Shown: positions 35,846 through 45,902 of the stretch, piece by piece | Layout: each line of letters opens with the position of its first letter | Position numbering within the stretch: the stretch's first letter is position 1 | From: Cryobacterium sp. PH31-O1 | Lineage (GTDB): Bacteria > Actinomycetota > Actinomycetes > Actinomycetales > Microbacteriaceae | Assembly (NCBI RefSeq): GCF_030063455.1 | Contig: NZ_JASITB010000001.1 | Coordinates: forward strand, 744,001-808,000 | Length of the DNA stretch: 64,000 nucleotides | Direction: 5' to 3' | The notes under the pieces: model-generated | The model's input: only the letters and a program-made list of their open reading frames with translations | What the model was told of the DNA's origin: nothing | The model's database searches: none | Made by a program: the position numbers and the translations under genes

Positions 35846-35919
35846 CTTGTGCACTTCCCGCGCGGAGACGGCAGAACGCCCGCGGGGCGCAGCAGCGCAC
35901 CGCGACTCCCCGGAATGCC

Positions 35920-37572
35920 CTAGCGGGCCCGGCGCAGCGCGACCAGCGCCACGACGGCCGCCCCGAGCACGAGGGCCACGCCGATCCAGGCTGTGAGGCC
36001 GACGCCGCTGTCGAAGGCGTGCCGCGCCGAATCGAGCAGCTGCTCGGCAACCCCGGCGGGTAGCTGCTCGGCCACTGCCACGGCCCCACCGAGCGTTTCG
36101 CCGGCGGCCAGCCGCTCGGCGGCAGTCAGCCCCTCGGGCAGCAGCACCGCCGCGCGGTACGACACGGTGAGAATGGTGCCAAGAACGGCCGTTCCGAGCA
36201 CCGCTCCCAGTTCGTAAGCCGTCTCCGACACAGCGGATGCCGCGCCCGCCTTATCGGCCGGCGCCGTCGCCACGATGAGCTCGTTCGAGACGGTTTCAGC
36301 CGCGCCGATTCCGATGCCGAGCAGCACGAAGGCTACGCCAATGGAGAAGGCATCGATCTGCCCGCCGCGCAGGGCGATCGACGCGAACCCAGCGACCGAC
36401 ACCAGCAGCGCGAGCGGCACGACCCGCGACGGTCGCACCCGGCGGGCGATCGGCACGATCAGTAGTCCCGCCACGATCATCGCGGCCAAGCCGGGAACCA
36501 GCACGAGTCCGGCCGATAACGGCGAGAGTCCGAGCACGAGTTGCAGGTGCTGCGAGATGAAGAACAGGCACCCCACGAGCGCCGTCACACTGAGCAGGTT
36601 GACGCCGACGGCACCGCTGAACGCGCCGCGCCGAAACAGGCCCATGTCGAGCATGGGGTTCGGCACGCGCAGCTGCCGGCGCACAAACCAGACGCCGAGG
36701 CCCAAGCCGAGCGCGATCGGGGCCAGGGTGAGCCAGCTCACACCGTGCTCGGCGATGCTCTTGATGCCGTAGACGATCGGCAGCATGGTGCCCAGCGAGA
36801 GGGCGATGCTCAGAAAGTCGATGCGTCCGGGGTGGGGGTCACGCGACTCTGTGACCAGAAGTGGCGCCAGCACGAGCAGCGGCAGCAAAACGGGAACGGC
36901 GAGCAGAAACACCGAGCCCCAGGCGAAATGTTCGAGCAGAATGCCGCCAACAACCGGCCCGAGGGCGCTGCCGGCCGCGAACCCGGTGGCCCAGATCGCG
37001 ATGGCGAGGCGACGCTGGTCGCGATCGACGAAGGTGGTGCGCAGCAGCGACAGGGTCGACGGCATCAGCATCGCACCAAAGAATCCGAGTGCCGCCCTGG
37101 CAATGATGAGGCCCTCGATGCTCGGGGCGAACGCCGCGAACACCGACACCACACCGAACCCGGTCGAGCCAATCAGCAACAGGCGACGACGCCCGATGCG
37201 GTCGCCGAGGCTGCCCATGGGCACGAGCAGTCCGGCCAGTACCAGCGGGTAGATATCGACCATCCAGAGCAACTGCACGCCGGTCGGCAGGGTGGCCGTC
37301 GAGATGGCCGGCAACGCAAAATTGAGCACGGTGTTGTCGATCGAGACGAGCAGCACCGGCAGCATCAGCACGGCCAGCGCCCACCAGCGCCGACGGTCGT
37401 GCTGCACCGGCAGAGCGGATGACGCGTGCCCGGTTATGCCGGAGCCTGCCAGCTGAGCGCCGCGCGCTGGGACTGCGCGATTACGGGCCGCCTGGGCCTC
37501 GGCAGCACGGTCGACTCGGGGTAGCACGACGGAATTGGTGGGAACAGCGGGGACAGACACGATCTCGTTCAC
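35920..37572 (-). CDS. MFS multidrug exporter (DHA2/EmrB-QacA type)
   Basis: A 550-residue, 14-helix major facilitator. Helix 1 is WWALAVLMLPVLLVSIDNTV with the DHA2 D-N/T-V-hallmark, followed by NFALPAI, the loop motif GSLGDRIGRRRLLLIG, and motif C in FAAGSALGPVVGGILLEHF. The family exports antibiotics, dyes or detergents with proton antiport. The start is a GTG at 37572. It is divergent from a TetR gene with an inverted repeat between, the usual repressor-exporter layout. Confidence 0.9.
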   Translation of the reverse strand: MNEIVSVPAVPTNSVVLPRVDRAAEAQAARNRAVPARGAQLAGSGITGHASSALPVQHDRRRWWALAVLMLPVLLVSIDNTVLNFALPAISTATLPTGVQLLWMVDIYPLVLAGLLVPMGSLGDRIGRRRLLLIGSTGFGVVSVFAAFAPSIEGLIIARAALGFFGAMLMPSTLSLLRTTFVDRDQRRLAIAIWATGFAAGSALGPVVGGILLEHFAWGSVFLLAVPVLLPLLVLAPLLVTESRDPHPGRIDFLSIALSLGTMLPIVYGIKSIAEHGVSWLTLAPIALGLGLGVWFVRRQLRVPNPMLDMGLFRRGAFSGAVGVNLLSVTALVGCLFFISQHLQLVLGLSPLSAGLVLVPGLAAMIVAGLLIVPIARRVRPSRVVPLALLVSVAGFASIALRGGQIDAFSIGVAFVLLGIGIGAAETVSNELIVATAPADKAGAASAVSETAYELGAVLGTAVLGTILTVSYRAAVLLPEGLTAAERLAAGETLGGAVAVAEQLPAGVAEQLLDSARHAFDSGVGLTAWIGVALVLGAAVVALVALRRAR

Positions 37573-37627
37573 TTTCTGGGTTGATTCTCGACCGCCATCG
37601 GCGGAGCAACAGCATTTACTGTACCGG

Positions 37628-37648
37628 CTAGACGGTATAGTTGTCTAG
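37628..37648. promoter_or_regulatory. Inverted repeat between MFS exporter and tetR
   Basis: CTAGAC (37628-37633) and GTCTAG (37643-37648) are perfect arms around GGTATAGTT. It is in the middle of the divergent intergenic region and is a probable operator of the TetR gene. Confidence 0.55.
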
Positions 37649-37696
37649 TCCGCTCGTGCCTCACCGACAGTCTGCGTGTTCGTTACCATGGCCCCT

Positions 37697-38257
37697 ATGT
37701 CGAAAAATGCCGCTGTGCCATCCGTTCCCACTCGGGATCGGCTGCTCGACGCCTTCGAGGAACTGCTGGTCGAAGGCGGCGAACGCTCCGCCACCCTCGA
37801 GGCCGTCGCGGCGGCGGCCGCGGTATCCAAGGGCGGATTGCTGTACCACTTCGCTTCGAAAGACGCCCTGATTGACGGCCTGCTGGCCCGCCTCGACGCG
37901 CTCGCCCTCGAAGACGCCGACAACATCCGCACCGCCCCAGCCGGCCAGGTGGATTACCTCATTCGCACATCGGTGCACACCGGCAGCCCGCTTGATCGCG
38001 CCTACATCGCCGGCTCCCGGCTCGCGCAGGGGCGGGACCCCCGTGCCGTGCAGGTGCTCACAGAGATTCGTCGACGCTGGCTCTCGGTGATCGAAGACGC
38101 CGTGCACGACCCGGATGTCGCGCAGGCGATCATGCTGATCAGCGACGGACTCTACGTGAACAGCTCACTTGCCGAAAACGAACTGGCGCCACAGGATCAC
38201 ACCGATGCGGCAATGACGCGGCTGATCGCCCTGATCGGGCGACTCCTGCCGACCTGA
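37697..38257 (+). CDS. TetR-family regulator
   Basis: A 186-residue repressor: HTH TRDRLLDAFEELLVEGGERS, then ATLEAVAAAAAVSKGGLLYH with FASKDALIDGLL. The C-terminal domain (RDPRAVQVLTEIRRRWLSVI) resembles the TetR_C_37 group. ATG 37697 is preferred (MSKNAAVP); the frame is open from 37676. Divergent from the DHA2 exporter, which it likely represses. Confidence 0.9.
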   Translation: MSKNAAVPSVPTRDRLLDAFEELLVEGGERSATLEAVAAAAAVSKGGLLYHFASKDALIDGLLARLDALALEDADNIRTAPAGQVDYLIRTSVHTGSPLDRAYIAGSRLAQGRDPRAVQVLTEIRRRWLSVIEDAVHDPDVAQAIMLISDGLYVNSSLAENELAPQDHTDAAMTRLIALIGRLLPT

Positions 38258-38272
38258 GTCGACACGAAAAAA

Positions 38273-38299
38273 GCGGGCGCCTGCATGGCAGGCACCCGC
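38273..38299 (-). terminator. Intrinsic terminator between tetR and serA
   Basis: GCGGGCGCCTGC and GCAGGCACCCGC pair over 12 positions with one mismatch and a three-base loop. On the minus strand it is followed by a T run (AAAAAA at 38267-38272), so it terminates serA; the plus-strand side has no T run. Confidence 0.85.
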
Positions 38300-38320
38300 T
38301 CGCATCCGTTCTGCAGGAAC

Positions 38321-39913
38321 CTACTCGGTGAGGTCGATCTCCACCATAATCTCGGCGTCGATCGCGGTGCGCACGGCGGCGAGTAACCCGGCCGGAACCT
38401 CGGAGTCGACGGTCAGCACGCTCAACGCCTTGCCGCCAGCCACGTCACGGGCGACCTGCATGCCCGCGATATTGATGTTGGCGTCGCCGAACTCGCGACC
38501 GTAAACCGCGACGATTCCCGGGCGATCCGCGTAGAGCATGACGATGAGGTTCTTAGCGAACGGAACCTCGACGTCGTAGCCGTTGATCTCAACGATCTTT
38601 TCGATCTGCTTGGTACCCGTCAACGTGCCCGAAACTGAGACCTGCGAGCCGTCGGCGAGGGCACCGCGCAGGGTGATCACGTTGCGGTACTCGGGCGATT
38701 CGGCGTCGGTGAGCATACGCACGGTGACACCGCGCTGCTCGGCTAACAACGGTGCGTTGACGTACGAGACGGTTTCGCTGACCACGTTCGTGAAGATACC
38801 CTTGAGCGCGGCGAGCTTGAGCACACTGACGTCGTACTCGACCAGTTCGCCGCGTACCTCGATGTCCACGCTTGTGAGCGGGCTGTGTGCGGCGAGGCCG
38901 GAGAAGACCTGGCCGAGCTTTTCCACCAGCGGGATGCCGGGACGCACATAGGGGTCAATGACGCCGCCAGCCACGTTGACCGCGTCGGGAACGAGCTCGC
39001 CGGAGAGCGCGAGGCGCACGGACTTGGCCACGGAAACGCCGGCCTTCTCCTGGGCTTCGTCGGTCGACGCGCCGAGGTGCGGGGTCGTGATGATGTTGTC
39101 GAGGCCGAGCAGCGGCGAACCGGTAGGCGGTTCGCTCACGAACACGTCGAGGCCGGCGCCAGCGATGGTGCCGGCAACCAGTGCCTCGTGCAGCGCATCT
39201 TCGTCGATGAGTCCGCCGCGGGCGACGTTGACGACGAATGCGGTCGGCTTCATCAGCTTGAGCTGTGCGGCACCGATCATGCCGGTGGTCTCCGGGGTCT
39301 TCGGCATGTGGATCGTGACGAAGTCGGACTGCGCGAGCAGTTCGTCGAGACTGACCGGGGTCACGCCGAGCTGCTGGGCGCGAGCCGAGGTGATGTAGGG
39401 GTCGTAAGCGATGACGTTGGTGCCGAAGGCCTGCATGCGAGCGGTGATGAGCGCACCGATCCGGCCGAGACCGATGATGCCGATGGTCTTCTCGTACAGC
39501 TCGGTGCCGGTGTACTTGGAGCGTTTCCACGCTCCATCGGCGAGGGCGCCGGAAGCGGCCGGGATGTGACGGGCCAGGCTCAGGATGTGCCCCACGGTCA
39601 GCTCGGCGGCCGAGATGATGTTAGAGGTGGGAGCGTTGACGACCATGACGCCGGCCGCTGTGGCTGCCTTGATGTCGACGTTATCGAGGCCGACGCCCGC
39701 ACGGGCAATGACCTTCAGGAAGGGAGCAGCCTGGATGGCTTCTGCATCCATTTTGGTGGCAGAGCGCACCAAAACGGCCTGCGCGGTGGCAAGCTCGGCG
39801 AATAGCGCGGAGCGATCCGTGCCGTCGACCTGGTGGATGTCAAAGTCGGGCCCGAGGGCATCGACGGTGGCGGGGGAAAGTTCTTCGGCGATCAGGACGA
39901 CGGGCTTCGACAA
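38321..39913 (-). CDS. serA: D-3-Phosphoglycerate dehydrogenase
   Basis: About 530 residues: NAD-dependent oxidation of 3-phosphoglycerate, first step of serine synthesis. Seen: NAD motif KTIGIIGLGRIGALITARMQ, catalytic His in TPHLGASTDEAQE, an intervening domain, and a C-terminal ACT domain (MLYADRPGIVAVYGREFGDA, ALSVLTVDSEVP) that usually mediates serine inhibition. The start is taken as TTG 39913 (MSKPVVLIAEEL) with AAGGAT upstream; another TTG at 39937 would add eight residues. No ATG start fits. Confidence 0.95.
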   Translation of the reverse strand: MSKPVVLIAEELSPATVDALGPDFDIHQVDGTDRSALFAELATAQAVLVRSATKMDAEAIQAAPFLKVIARAGVGLDNVDIKAATAAGVMVVNAPTSNIISAAELTVGHILSLARHIPAASGALADGAWKRSKYTGTELYEKTIGIIGLGRIGALITARMQAFGTNVIAYDPYITSARAQQLGVTPVSLDELLAQSDFVTIHMPKTPETTGMIGAAQLKLMKPTAFVVNVARGGLIDEDALHEALVAGTIAGAGLDVFVSEPPTGSPLLGLDNIITTPHLGASTDEAQEKAGVSVAKSVRLALSGELVPDAVNVAGGVIDPYVRPGIPLVEKLGQVFSGLAAHSPLTSVDIEVRGELVEYDVSVLKLAALKGIFTNVVSETVSYVNAPLLAEQRGVTVRMLTDAESPEYRNVITLRGALADGSQVSVSGTLTGTKQIEKIVEINGYDVEVPFAKNLIVMLYADRPGIVAVYGREFGDANINIAGMQVARDVAGGKALSVLTVDSEVPAGLLAAVRTAIDAEIMVEIDLTE

Positions 39914-39999
39914 TAAAATCGGATCCTTAGATTGCAAGTGTCGGCGGCGCGACAGAGGGCGCTACTCAATTTCCACCCTACCGGCTGCACAATAGACCA

Positions 40000-40395
40000 A
40001 TGAGCAACGACGTAATAGACGGACTCCAACTGGCGCTGCGCATTGTTCTGGCACTGGTTTTTATCGGGGCCGGTATTACCCACTTTCTGCCCTCGGTGCA
40101 GCGCACCATGGCGGCGATGATCCCGCCGCGCCTGCGCCACAGCGGCCTGGCCAGCCCGGTCAATCTCGTGCTGTTCACCGGGATCTGCGAGGTGGTCGGC
40201 GGGCTGGGATTGCTCTATCCACCGACCGTGGTGGTCGCGGCCGGGGCGCTCGTGGTGTTCCTGGCGGCGGTATTTCCGGCCAACGCCTACGCAGCGCGGC
40301 ACCCGAAACGGTTCGGGCGGGTGGCGATCCCGTTTGTTCCCCGACTCATTGCCCAGCTGGTGTTGATGGGACTAATCGTGGTGTCGGTGCTCTAG
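40000..40395 (+). CDS. DoxX-like membrane protein
   Basis: A 131-residue protein with four membrane segments. The family pattern shows as RIVLALVFIGAGITHFLPSV, LVLFTGICEVVGGLGLLYP and VVAAGALVVFLAAVFPANAY. DoxX-like proteins are small membrane proteins sometimes linked to redox stress; the role here is unknown. Divergent from serA, convergent with the next gene, whose stop it overlaps by a few bases. Confidence 0.82.
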   Translation: MSNDVIDGLQLALRIVLALVFIGAGITHFLPSVQRTMAAMIPPRLRHSGLASPVNLVLFTGICEVVGGLGLLYPPTVVVAAGALVVFLAAVFPANAYAARHPKRFGRVAIPFVPRLIAQLVLMGLIVVSVL

Positions 40396-40748
40396 ACGAT
40401 CAGTCTGGCCAGGCTGAACACCTCGGTAATGTCGAGCGACACGGCGGCGACCGCGCAGAGTCCGACGAACAGGGTTAGGGCCTGCACTCCGAAGGCGCGG
40501 TCGCGGCCGAGCCAGTAGGCCAGGGCATAGACCAGCACCGGCAGGAGTACTCCGAAGATGAGCACGGCCCAGCCGAAGCCGCTCAGCTGGGTGTTGAGGG
40601 ACTGCGCCTGCAGGTTCAAACCGACCAGGTTGCCGATCGCTTCCCAGACGTCGTAGGCGTAGAAGAGTGCCATGAACAGGGCGATGGCTAGCAGAAGCCA
40701 GCGCGGGCGCCGGCGGTGCTGCAGCACTGTGGTCTCAATCTCACTCAT
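40392..40748 (-). CDS. Membrane protein, unknown function
   Basis: A 118-residue protein with three or four membrane segments (LLLAIALFMALFYAYDVWEA, FGWAVLIFGVLLPVLVYALA, LTLFVGLCAVAAVSLDITEV). Start ATG 40748 overlaps the stop of the next gene upstream (ATGA), so the two are coupled. No family recognised. Confidence 0.75.
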   Translation of the reverse strand: MSEIETTVLQHRRRPRWLLLAIALFMALFYAYDVWEAIGNLVGLNLQAQSLNTQLSGFGWAVLIFGVLLPVLVYALAYWLGRDRAFGVQALTLFVGLCAVAAVSLDITEVFSLARLIV

Positions 40749-41335
40749 AGCGGCTGCCCCGATCCGACAAGAAAAGGAAACGGAATCAACACGACAACGC
40801 CGAGCAGCAGAAAAACCCACCGCGCGCGCGGCCGACTCATTGTGAGCCAGAACGTCGATCCGAACCAGACCAGCGGTGCCGCCACCGCAAGCCAGCCGCC
40901 CAACGACGTCATGAACTCGGCGACCGGGTCAGCCGTGCTGACGACCAGAGACTGGGAAGAGAGACGGGCGGCCGCGATGAACCAGCCGATCGAGTACAAC
41001 AGGTACATCCCGGCGAGGATCCCCATGCCGACCAGGGCGGCAGAACTCACTGCCGCGCCGTCGGGCTCTGCAGCGTCTGACTGGGCGCCGTCGGATTCGA
41101 CGGTGTCAGCATCCGCTGTGGTGCCGGCATCCGTCGTGGTGCTGGCACCCGTCGGAGTGCCGGCATCCGTCGGAGTGTCGGGCGCGACCGGGTGGTCCGT
41201 CGAAACCTGCGGAATGGTCCATCCCTCTGGCAGGCCGACACGTTCGGTCCTCGCCGAATCGGCGCTTCCCTCCTGCAGCGTCGGGTCGTCGTCACCGGCC
41301 CAGTTCAGTGCGTCGTCGTCGCGTCTCGGATTCAT
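40745..41335 (-). CDS. Hypothetical protein with acidic Thr/Ala-rich N-terminus and three membrane segments
   Basis: A 196-residue protein. Residues 1-95 are polar, acidic and Thr/Ala-rich with repeated TDAGT-like words (low complexity, likely disordered). Residues 98-196 hold three membrane segments (LVGMGILAGMYLLYSIGWFI, LAVAAPLVWFGSTFWLTM, VFLLLGVVVLIPFPFLV). It is coupled to the next gene by a four-base overlap. Function unknown. Confidence 0.75.
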   Translation of the reverse strand: MNPRRDDDALNWAGDDDPTLQEGSADSARTERVGLPEGWTIPQVSTDHPVAPDTPTDAGTPTGASTTTDAGTTADADTVESDGAQSDAAEPDGAAVSSAALVGMGILAGMYLLYSIGWFIAAARLSSQSLVVSTADPVAEFMTSLGGWLAVAAPLVWFGSTFWLTMSRPRARWVFLLLGVVVLIPFPFLVGSGQPL

Positions 41336-41365
41336 TTTTCCAGAGTATCCGGTTGTGGGCCGTGG

Positions 41366-42664
41366 CTAGCCGAACAGCGGGTTGACGGCCGTGATCAGTT
41401 GCTGGACACCCAGAATGATGAAGAGCAGGGCACAGATGCTCAGGGCGATGTTGGTGAACCAGCGGTTGCGCCATTCCTTCGGAATGCGCTTGCCGTTCAG
41501 CAGCCCCAGCAGGGTGATGGCGAGGAACGGCATGAACAGCGAGCCGAGCACGCCGTAGGCGAGGATGAGTCCGATCGGTGAACCGAGCAAAAACAGGATC
41601 ATCGGCGGAAAGGTGAGCCACAACAGGTAGAACTTGAAGTATTTGCCGCCGACCAGCGTGTCGCGGTGACCAGACTTTTTGCCGCGCATGTTGCCCCAGA
41701 AGTCGGCGAACATGAGGCTCACACCGTTCCACACGCCGATGATCGATGAGAAGGATGCCGCCCAGAAACCCACCAGGAAGCCGGTTCCGACCACGACGCC
41801 GTACTTCTCGTTGAGCACCGTGGAGAGGTCGAGCAGACCCTTGTCACCAGCGCTCAGGGTGATGCCGGCGGCACCGACCACTTCGGCACCAACGATGAGC
41901 ATCGCGACGACGAAGATGCCGGTCATAACGTAGGCCATGCGGTTGTCGATACGCATGACTTTCATCCAGCGCGGCGTTGACCAGCCCTTTTCGCGCAGCC
42001 AGTAGCCGTAGGCGGCCAGGGTGATGGTGCCGCCGACGCCGCCAGCGAGGGCGAGCGTATAGAGCACACCGCCCTCGGGAATGATCGGCACGAGGCCGCG
42101 CAGCATGGCCGGAAAGTTGGGTACGGCGATGACGGCGAGACCGACGACAGTGATGAACATGATGCCCACGAGCGCCGCGGTGATCTTCTCGAAGATGGCG
42201 TAGCGCCCGAACCAGACCATGGTGAGTCCGGCGAGGCCCATCACGACCGCCCACACCGGCAACGGAAGGGCCGGGAAGAGTGCCGCGAGGGGCAGGGCGG
42301 CCGAGGACATGGCGGTGGCACCGTAGACGAAGCCCCACAGCATGATGTACGGGCCGAAGTACCAGGTGGTCCACTTGCCGAGCGACCGCCAGCCCTCGAA
42401 GATGGTCTTGCCGGTGGCGAGGGTGTATCGACCGGCGCCCTCGACCAGCACGATTTTGAGAATAACACCGAGGATGACCGCCCAGAGCAGGGCGTAGCCG
42501 TAGCGTGAGCCGGCCACAAGGGTGGCGACCATGTCGGCCGCTCCCACACCGGTGGCGGCCACGACGAGTCCGGGGCCAACGATCTTCCACTTGGGAAGTT
42601 TTCCGGGCTCGAGGTCGACCGGCGCTACCGGCTTCGAATCGTCGAGGTTCTTGCCTGAGGTCAT
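41366..42664 (-). CDS. Nramp-like transporter lacking the DPGN motif
   Basis: A 432-residue protein with about 11 membrane segments in the LeuT/Nramp fold order: IVGPGLVVAATGVGAADMVA in helix 1, WFGRYAIFEKITAALVGIMF later, and FLAITLLGLLNGKR. True Nramp metal transporters have D-P-G-N in helix 1 and M-P-H in helix 6. Here helix 1 has GVGAAD, and helix 6 reads TLAAYGYWLREKG. So it is an Nramp relative whose substrate may not be Mn2+ or Fe2+. ATG 42664 is chosen; the frame is open to 42763. Hairpins lie in its upstream region. Confidence 0.82.
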   Translation of the reverse strand: MTSGKNLDDSKPVAPVDLEPGKLPKWKIVGPGLVVAATGVGAADMVATLVAGSRYGYALLWAVILGVILKIVLVEGAGRYTLATGKTIFEGWRSLGKWTTWYFGPYIMLWGFVYGATAMSSAALPLAALFPALPLPVWAVVMGLAGLTMVWFGRYAIFEKITAALVGIMFITVVGLAVIAVPNFPAMLRGLVPIIPEGGVLYTLALAGGVGGTITLAAYGYWLREKGWSTPRWMKVMRIDNRMAYVMTGIFVVAMLIVGAEVVGAAGITLSAGDKGLLDLSTVLNEKYGVVVGTGFLVGFWAASFSSIIGVWNGVSLMFADFWGNMRGKKSGHRDTLVGGKYFKFYLLWLTFPPMILFLLGSPIGLILAYGVLGSLFMPFLAITLLGLLNGKRIPKEWRNRWFTNIALSICALLFIILGVQQLITAVNPLFG

Positions 42665-42734
42665 AGTGTCGGCCTTACGCGAGTGGAGCGGGCGGTCCCA
42701 CCGGCATCCCTGTGACGGATTACCAGCGACCAAG

Positions 42735-42779
42735 CTGTGCGTCGGTGCACAGGACCAGAACAACCGGTGGTGACACCGG
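42735..42779 (-). promoter_or_regulatory. Paired hairpins in leader of Nramp-like gene
   Basis: Two perfect 6-bp stems lie 71-115 bases upstream of the start: CTGTGC/GCACAG (42735-42752) and CCGGTG/CACCGG (42764-42779). There is no T run. They could be a structured leader or a repressor site. I could not match them to a known riboswitch class. Confidence 0.3.
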
Positions 42780-42884
42780 CGTATTGCTCGACTCTACGTG
42801 ACCCCTCGACCGCAAAACGTCACTAACACCCCAGATTGGGGGCGAACAGCGCGTTTGTCGCGCCGATACCCGGTGTCGGCTCGC

Positions 42885-43500
42885 TCAATCCGGCGGAATG
42901 TTGTGATTCTGGCGAAACACATTCTGCGGGTCATACTGCCGCTTGAGCGCGACGAGTCGTTTCAGCTCGTCGGCGGCGCTCTGCCACGTTGCCCAGGACG
43001 TCGGTTCGCGGAGGTCGATGTCGGGCACCGCCCTCTCGCACAGCGCGTCGATGACGTCTTGGCCGGCCGCCAGGTCGGTCGCAAGCTACGCGAATCCGAA
43101 CAGCATGAGCGGGGCGTCGCCGAGTTCCCAGTCGGGCGGCGGCACCAGGAACGACACGATCGAGGTGAGTTCGTCGGGCACGGTCGCGGTCCACTCGGCG
43201 TAGGCACGGAGGGCCCCCTGCCAGTTGTGCGGCCGGTAGATCAAATTTCTGCAATACACTAGTCGGCGCAGCGGATGCGCTCGAAACGTGAACGAGGAAA
43301 CCACACCGAAATTGCCGCCGCCGCCACGCACGCCCCAGAACAATTCAGAATTCTCCGTCGAACTCGATCAAATGATCTCGCCGGCGGCGGTCACGAGCTC
43401 GACCTCATCGAGGTTGTCGATTGTGAGGCCGTGCCCCGGGTCTGCCACCCGAAGCCTCCGCCCAGGGTGAGCCCGGCAATGCCCGTACCCGACACGACAC
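42885..43500 (-). pseudogene. FAD-linked oxidase (BBE) C-terminal relic
   Basis: Three minus-strand frames give parts of a berberine-bridge-type FAD oxidase: GHGLTIDNLDEVELVTAAGE, then FWGVRGGGGNFGVVSSFTFR, then the C-terminal RLVALKRQYDPQNVFRQNHN. The N-terminal FAD-binding segment with the flavin-attachment residues is missing, and the pieces are out of frame with an in-frame stop near 43090. The gene is broken. Confidence 0.75.
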
Positions 43501-43571
43501 CGACCGGAACAGCCAATCCTCCTTTGGATCCCGCAATCCATGGTGGCACTCCCTCGCCACCTGACAAGGCA

Positions 43572-44237
43572 TTATTTGATCTGCCGGATGCCCGCGGTCA
43601 CCGAAAAAGTCCACCCCAGAATGCCCAGCAGGGCAGCGCGTTCGGCGGCGCCGATCACGCCCGGCAGCCAGGTGCTCGCAGCGACGACCAGGAGCAGCCC
43701 GGCCAGGGTGAGCGCCGCGCAGGCGACCGCCCACGGCAGCGCCCGCGGCAACACGCGGCGCAGCCACAGCCAGCCAGTCAGCAGCAGAATCGCGACGAGC
43801 GCCGTGACAAAGCCGAAGGAGGCCACCGCGAGATGGATGACGCCGACGGTGGTCGACGCGTGCAGGGTACTCTCGTGGGACGCGCTCACGTCGGTGGGAA
43901 AGACGGCGAGCACGGCCGAACTGGCTCCCCCCACCAGCAACAGCACGAGGCCGGTGCCGAGCAAGTGATCTCGGCGCGGAGGCGGCAGGGCCCGGCTGGT
44001 CAGGGCGATCGCCACGACGGCGGCGGCGCAGAACACCGCGCGGCCCAGAAAGTTGAGGTTCATCACCCAGCCGTACGGGCCGACGGCGAGATTGCTTTCG
44101 GCGTCGCTGATCGGGCTGTAGTGCGGCGGCAGAAACTGCAGAACCACGTCGATGAGCACGTAAAGCACGACGCCCACCATCGCAACCGTCGCGCTCCACC
44201 GTCGCCACCGGCGGGTGCCTGTGTCGTGCGCTGCCAT
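43572..44237 (-). CDS. DUF998-family membrane protein
   Basis: A 221-residue protein with six membrane segments. It matches the DUF998 pattern: VVLQFLPPHYSPISDAESNL after helix 1 (periplasmic/extracellular segment with conserved P-x-x-x-x-x-S-D), GYWMN-like start of helix 2 (GPYGWVMNLNFLGRAVFC) and a long HLAVASFGFVTALVAILLL. Function unknown. Downstream of it lies the broken FAD oxidase on the same strand. Confidence 0.85.
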   Translation of the reverse strand: MAAHDTGTRRWRRWSATVAMVGVVLYVLIDVVLQFLPPHYSPISDAESNLAVGPYGWVMNLNFLGRAVFCAAAVVAIALTSRALPPPRRDHLLGTGLVLLLVGGASSAVLAVFPTDVSASHESTLHASTTVGVIHLAVASFGFVTALVAILLLTGWLWLRRVLPRALPWAVACAALTLAGLLLVVAASTWLPGVIGAAERAALLGILGWTFSVTAGIRQIK

Positions 44238-44261
44238 GCGACCATCCTTCAGAAAAAAACG

Positions 44262-44289
44262 AAGGGACCCTCGCGAACGAGGGCCCCTT
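44262..44289 (-). terminator. Intrinsic terminator after ilvC
   Basis: AAGGGACCCTCG and CGAGGGCCCCTT pair over 12 positions with one mismatch and a four-base loop. On the minus strand a T run follows (AAAAAAA at 44253-44259), so it terminates the ilvBNC transcript. Confidence 0.85.
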
Positions 44290-44317
44290 ATGTCATGCGG
44301 ATTGGTTCAGCGGATGC

Positions 44318-45900
<1,583 letters not shown>

Positions 45901-45902
45901 GG

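Noticed and set aside
36541..37422. Plus-strand frame opposite the DHA2 exporter
   Set aside because: Antisense to membrane helices, giving a hydrophilic His/Gln/Arg-rich sequence with no match.
40745..41335. TDAGT-like low-complexity segment as a mobile repeat
   Set aside because: The repetition is confined to a Thr/Ala/Asp-rich coding segment of one gene and follows its codons.
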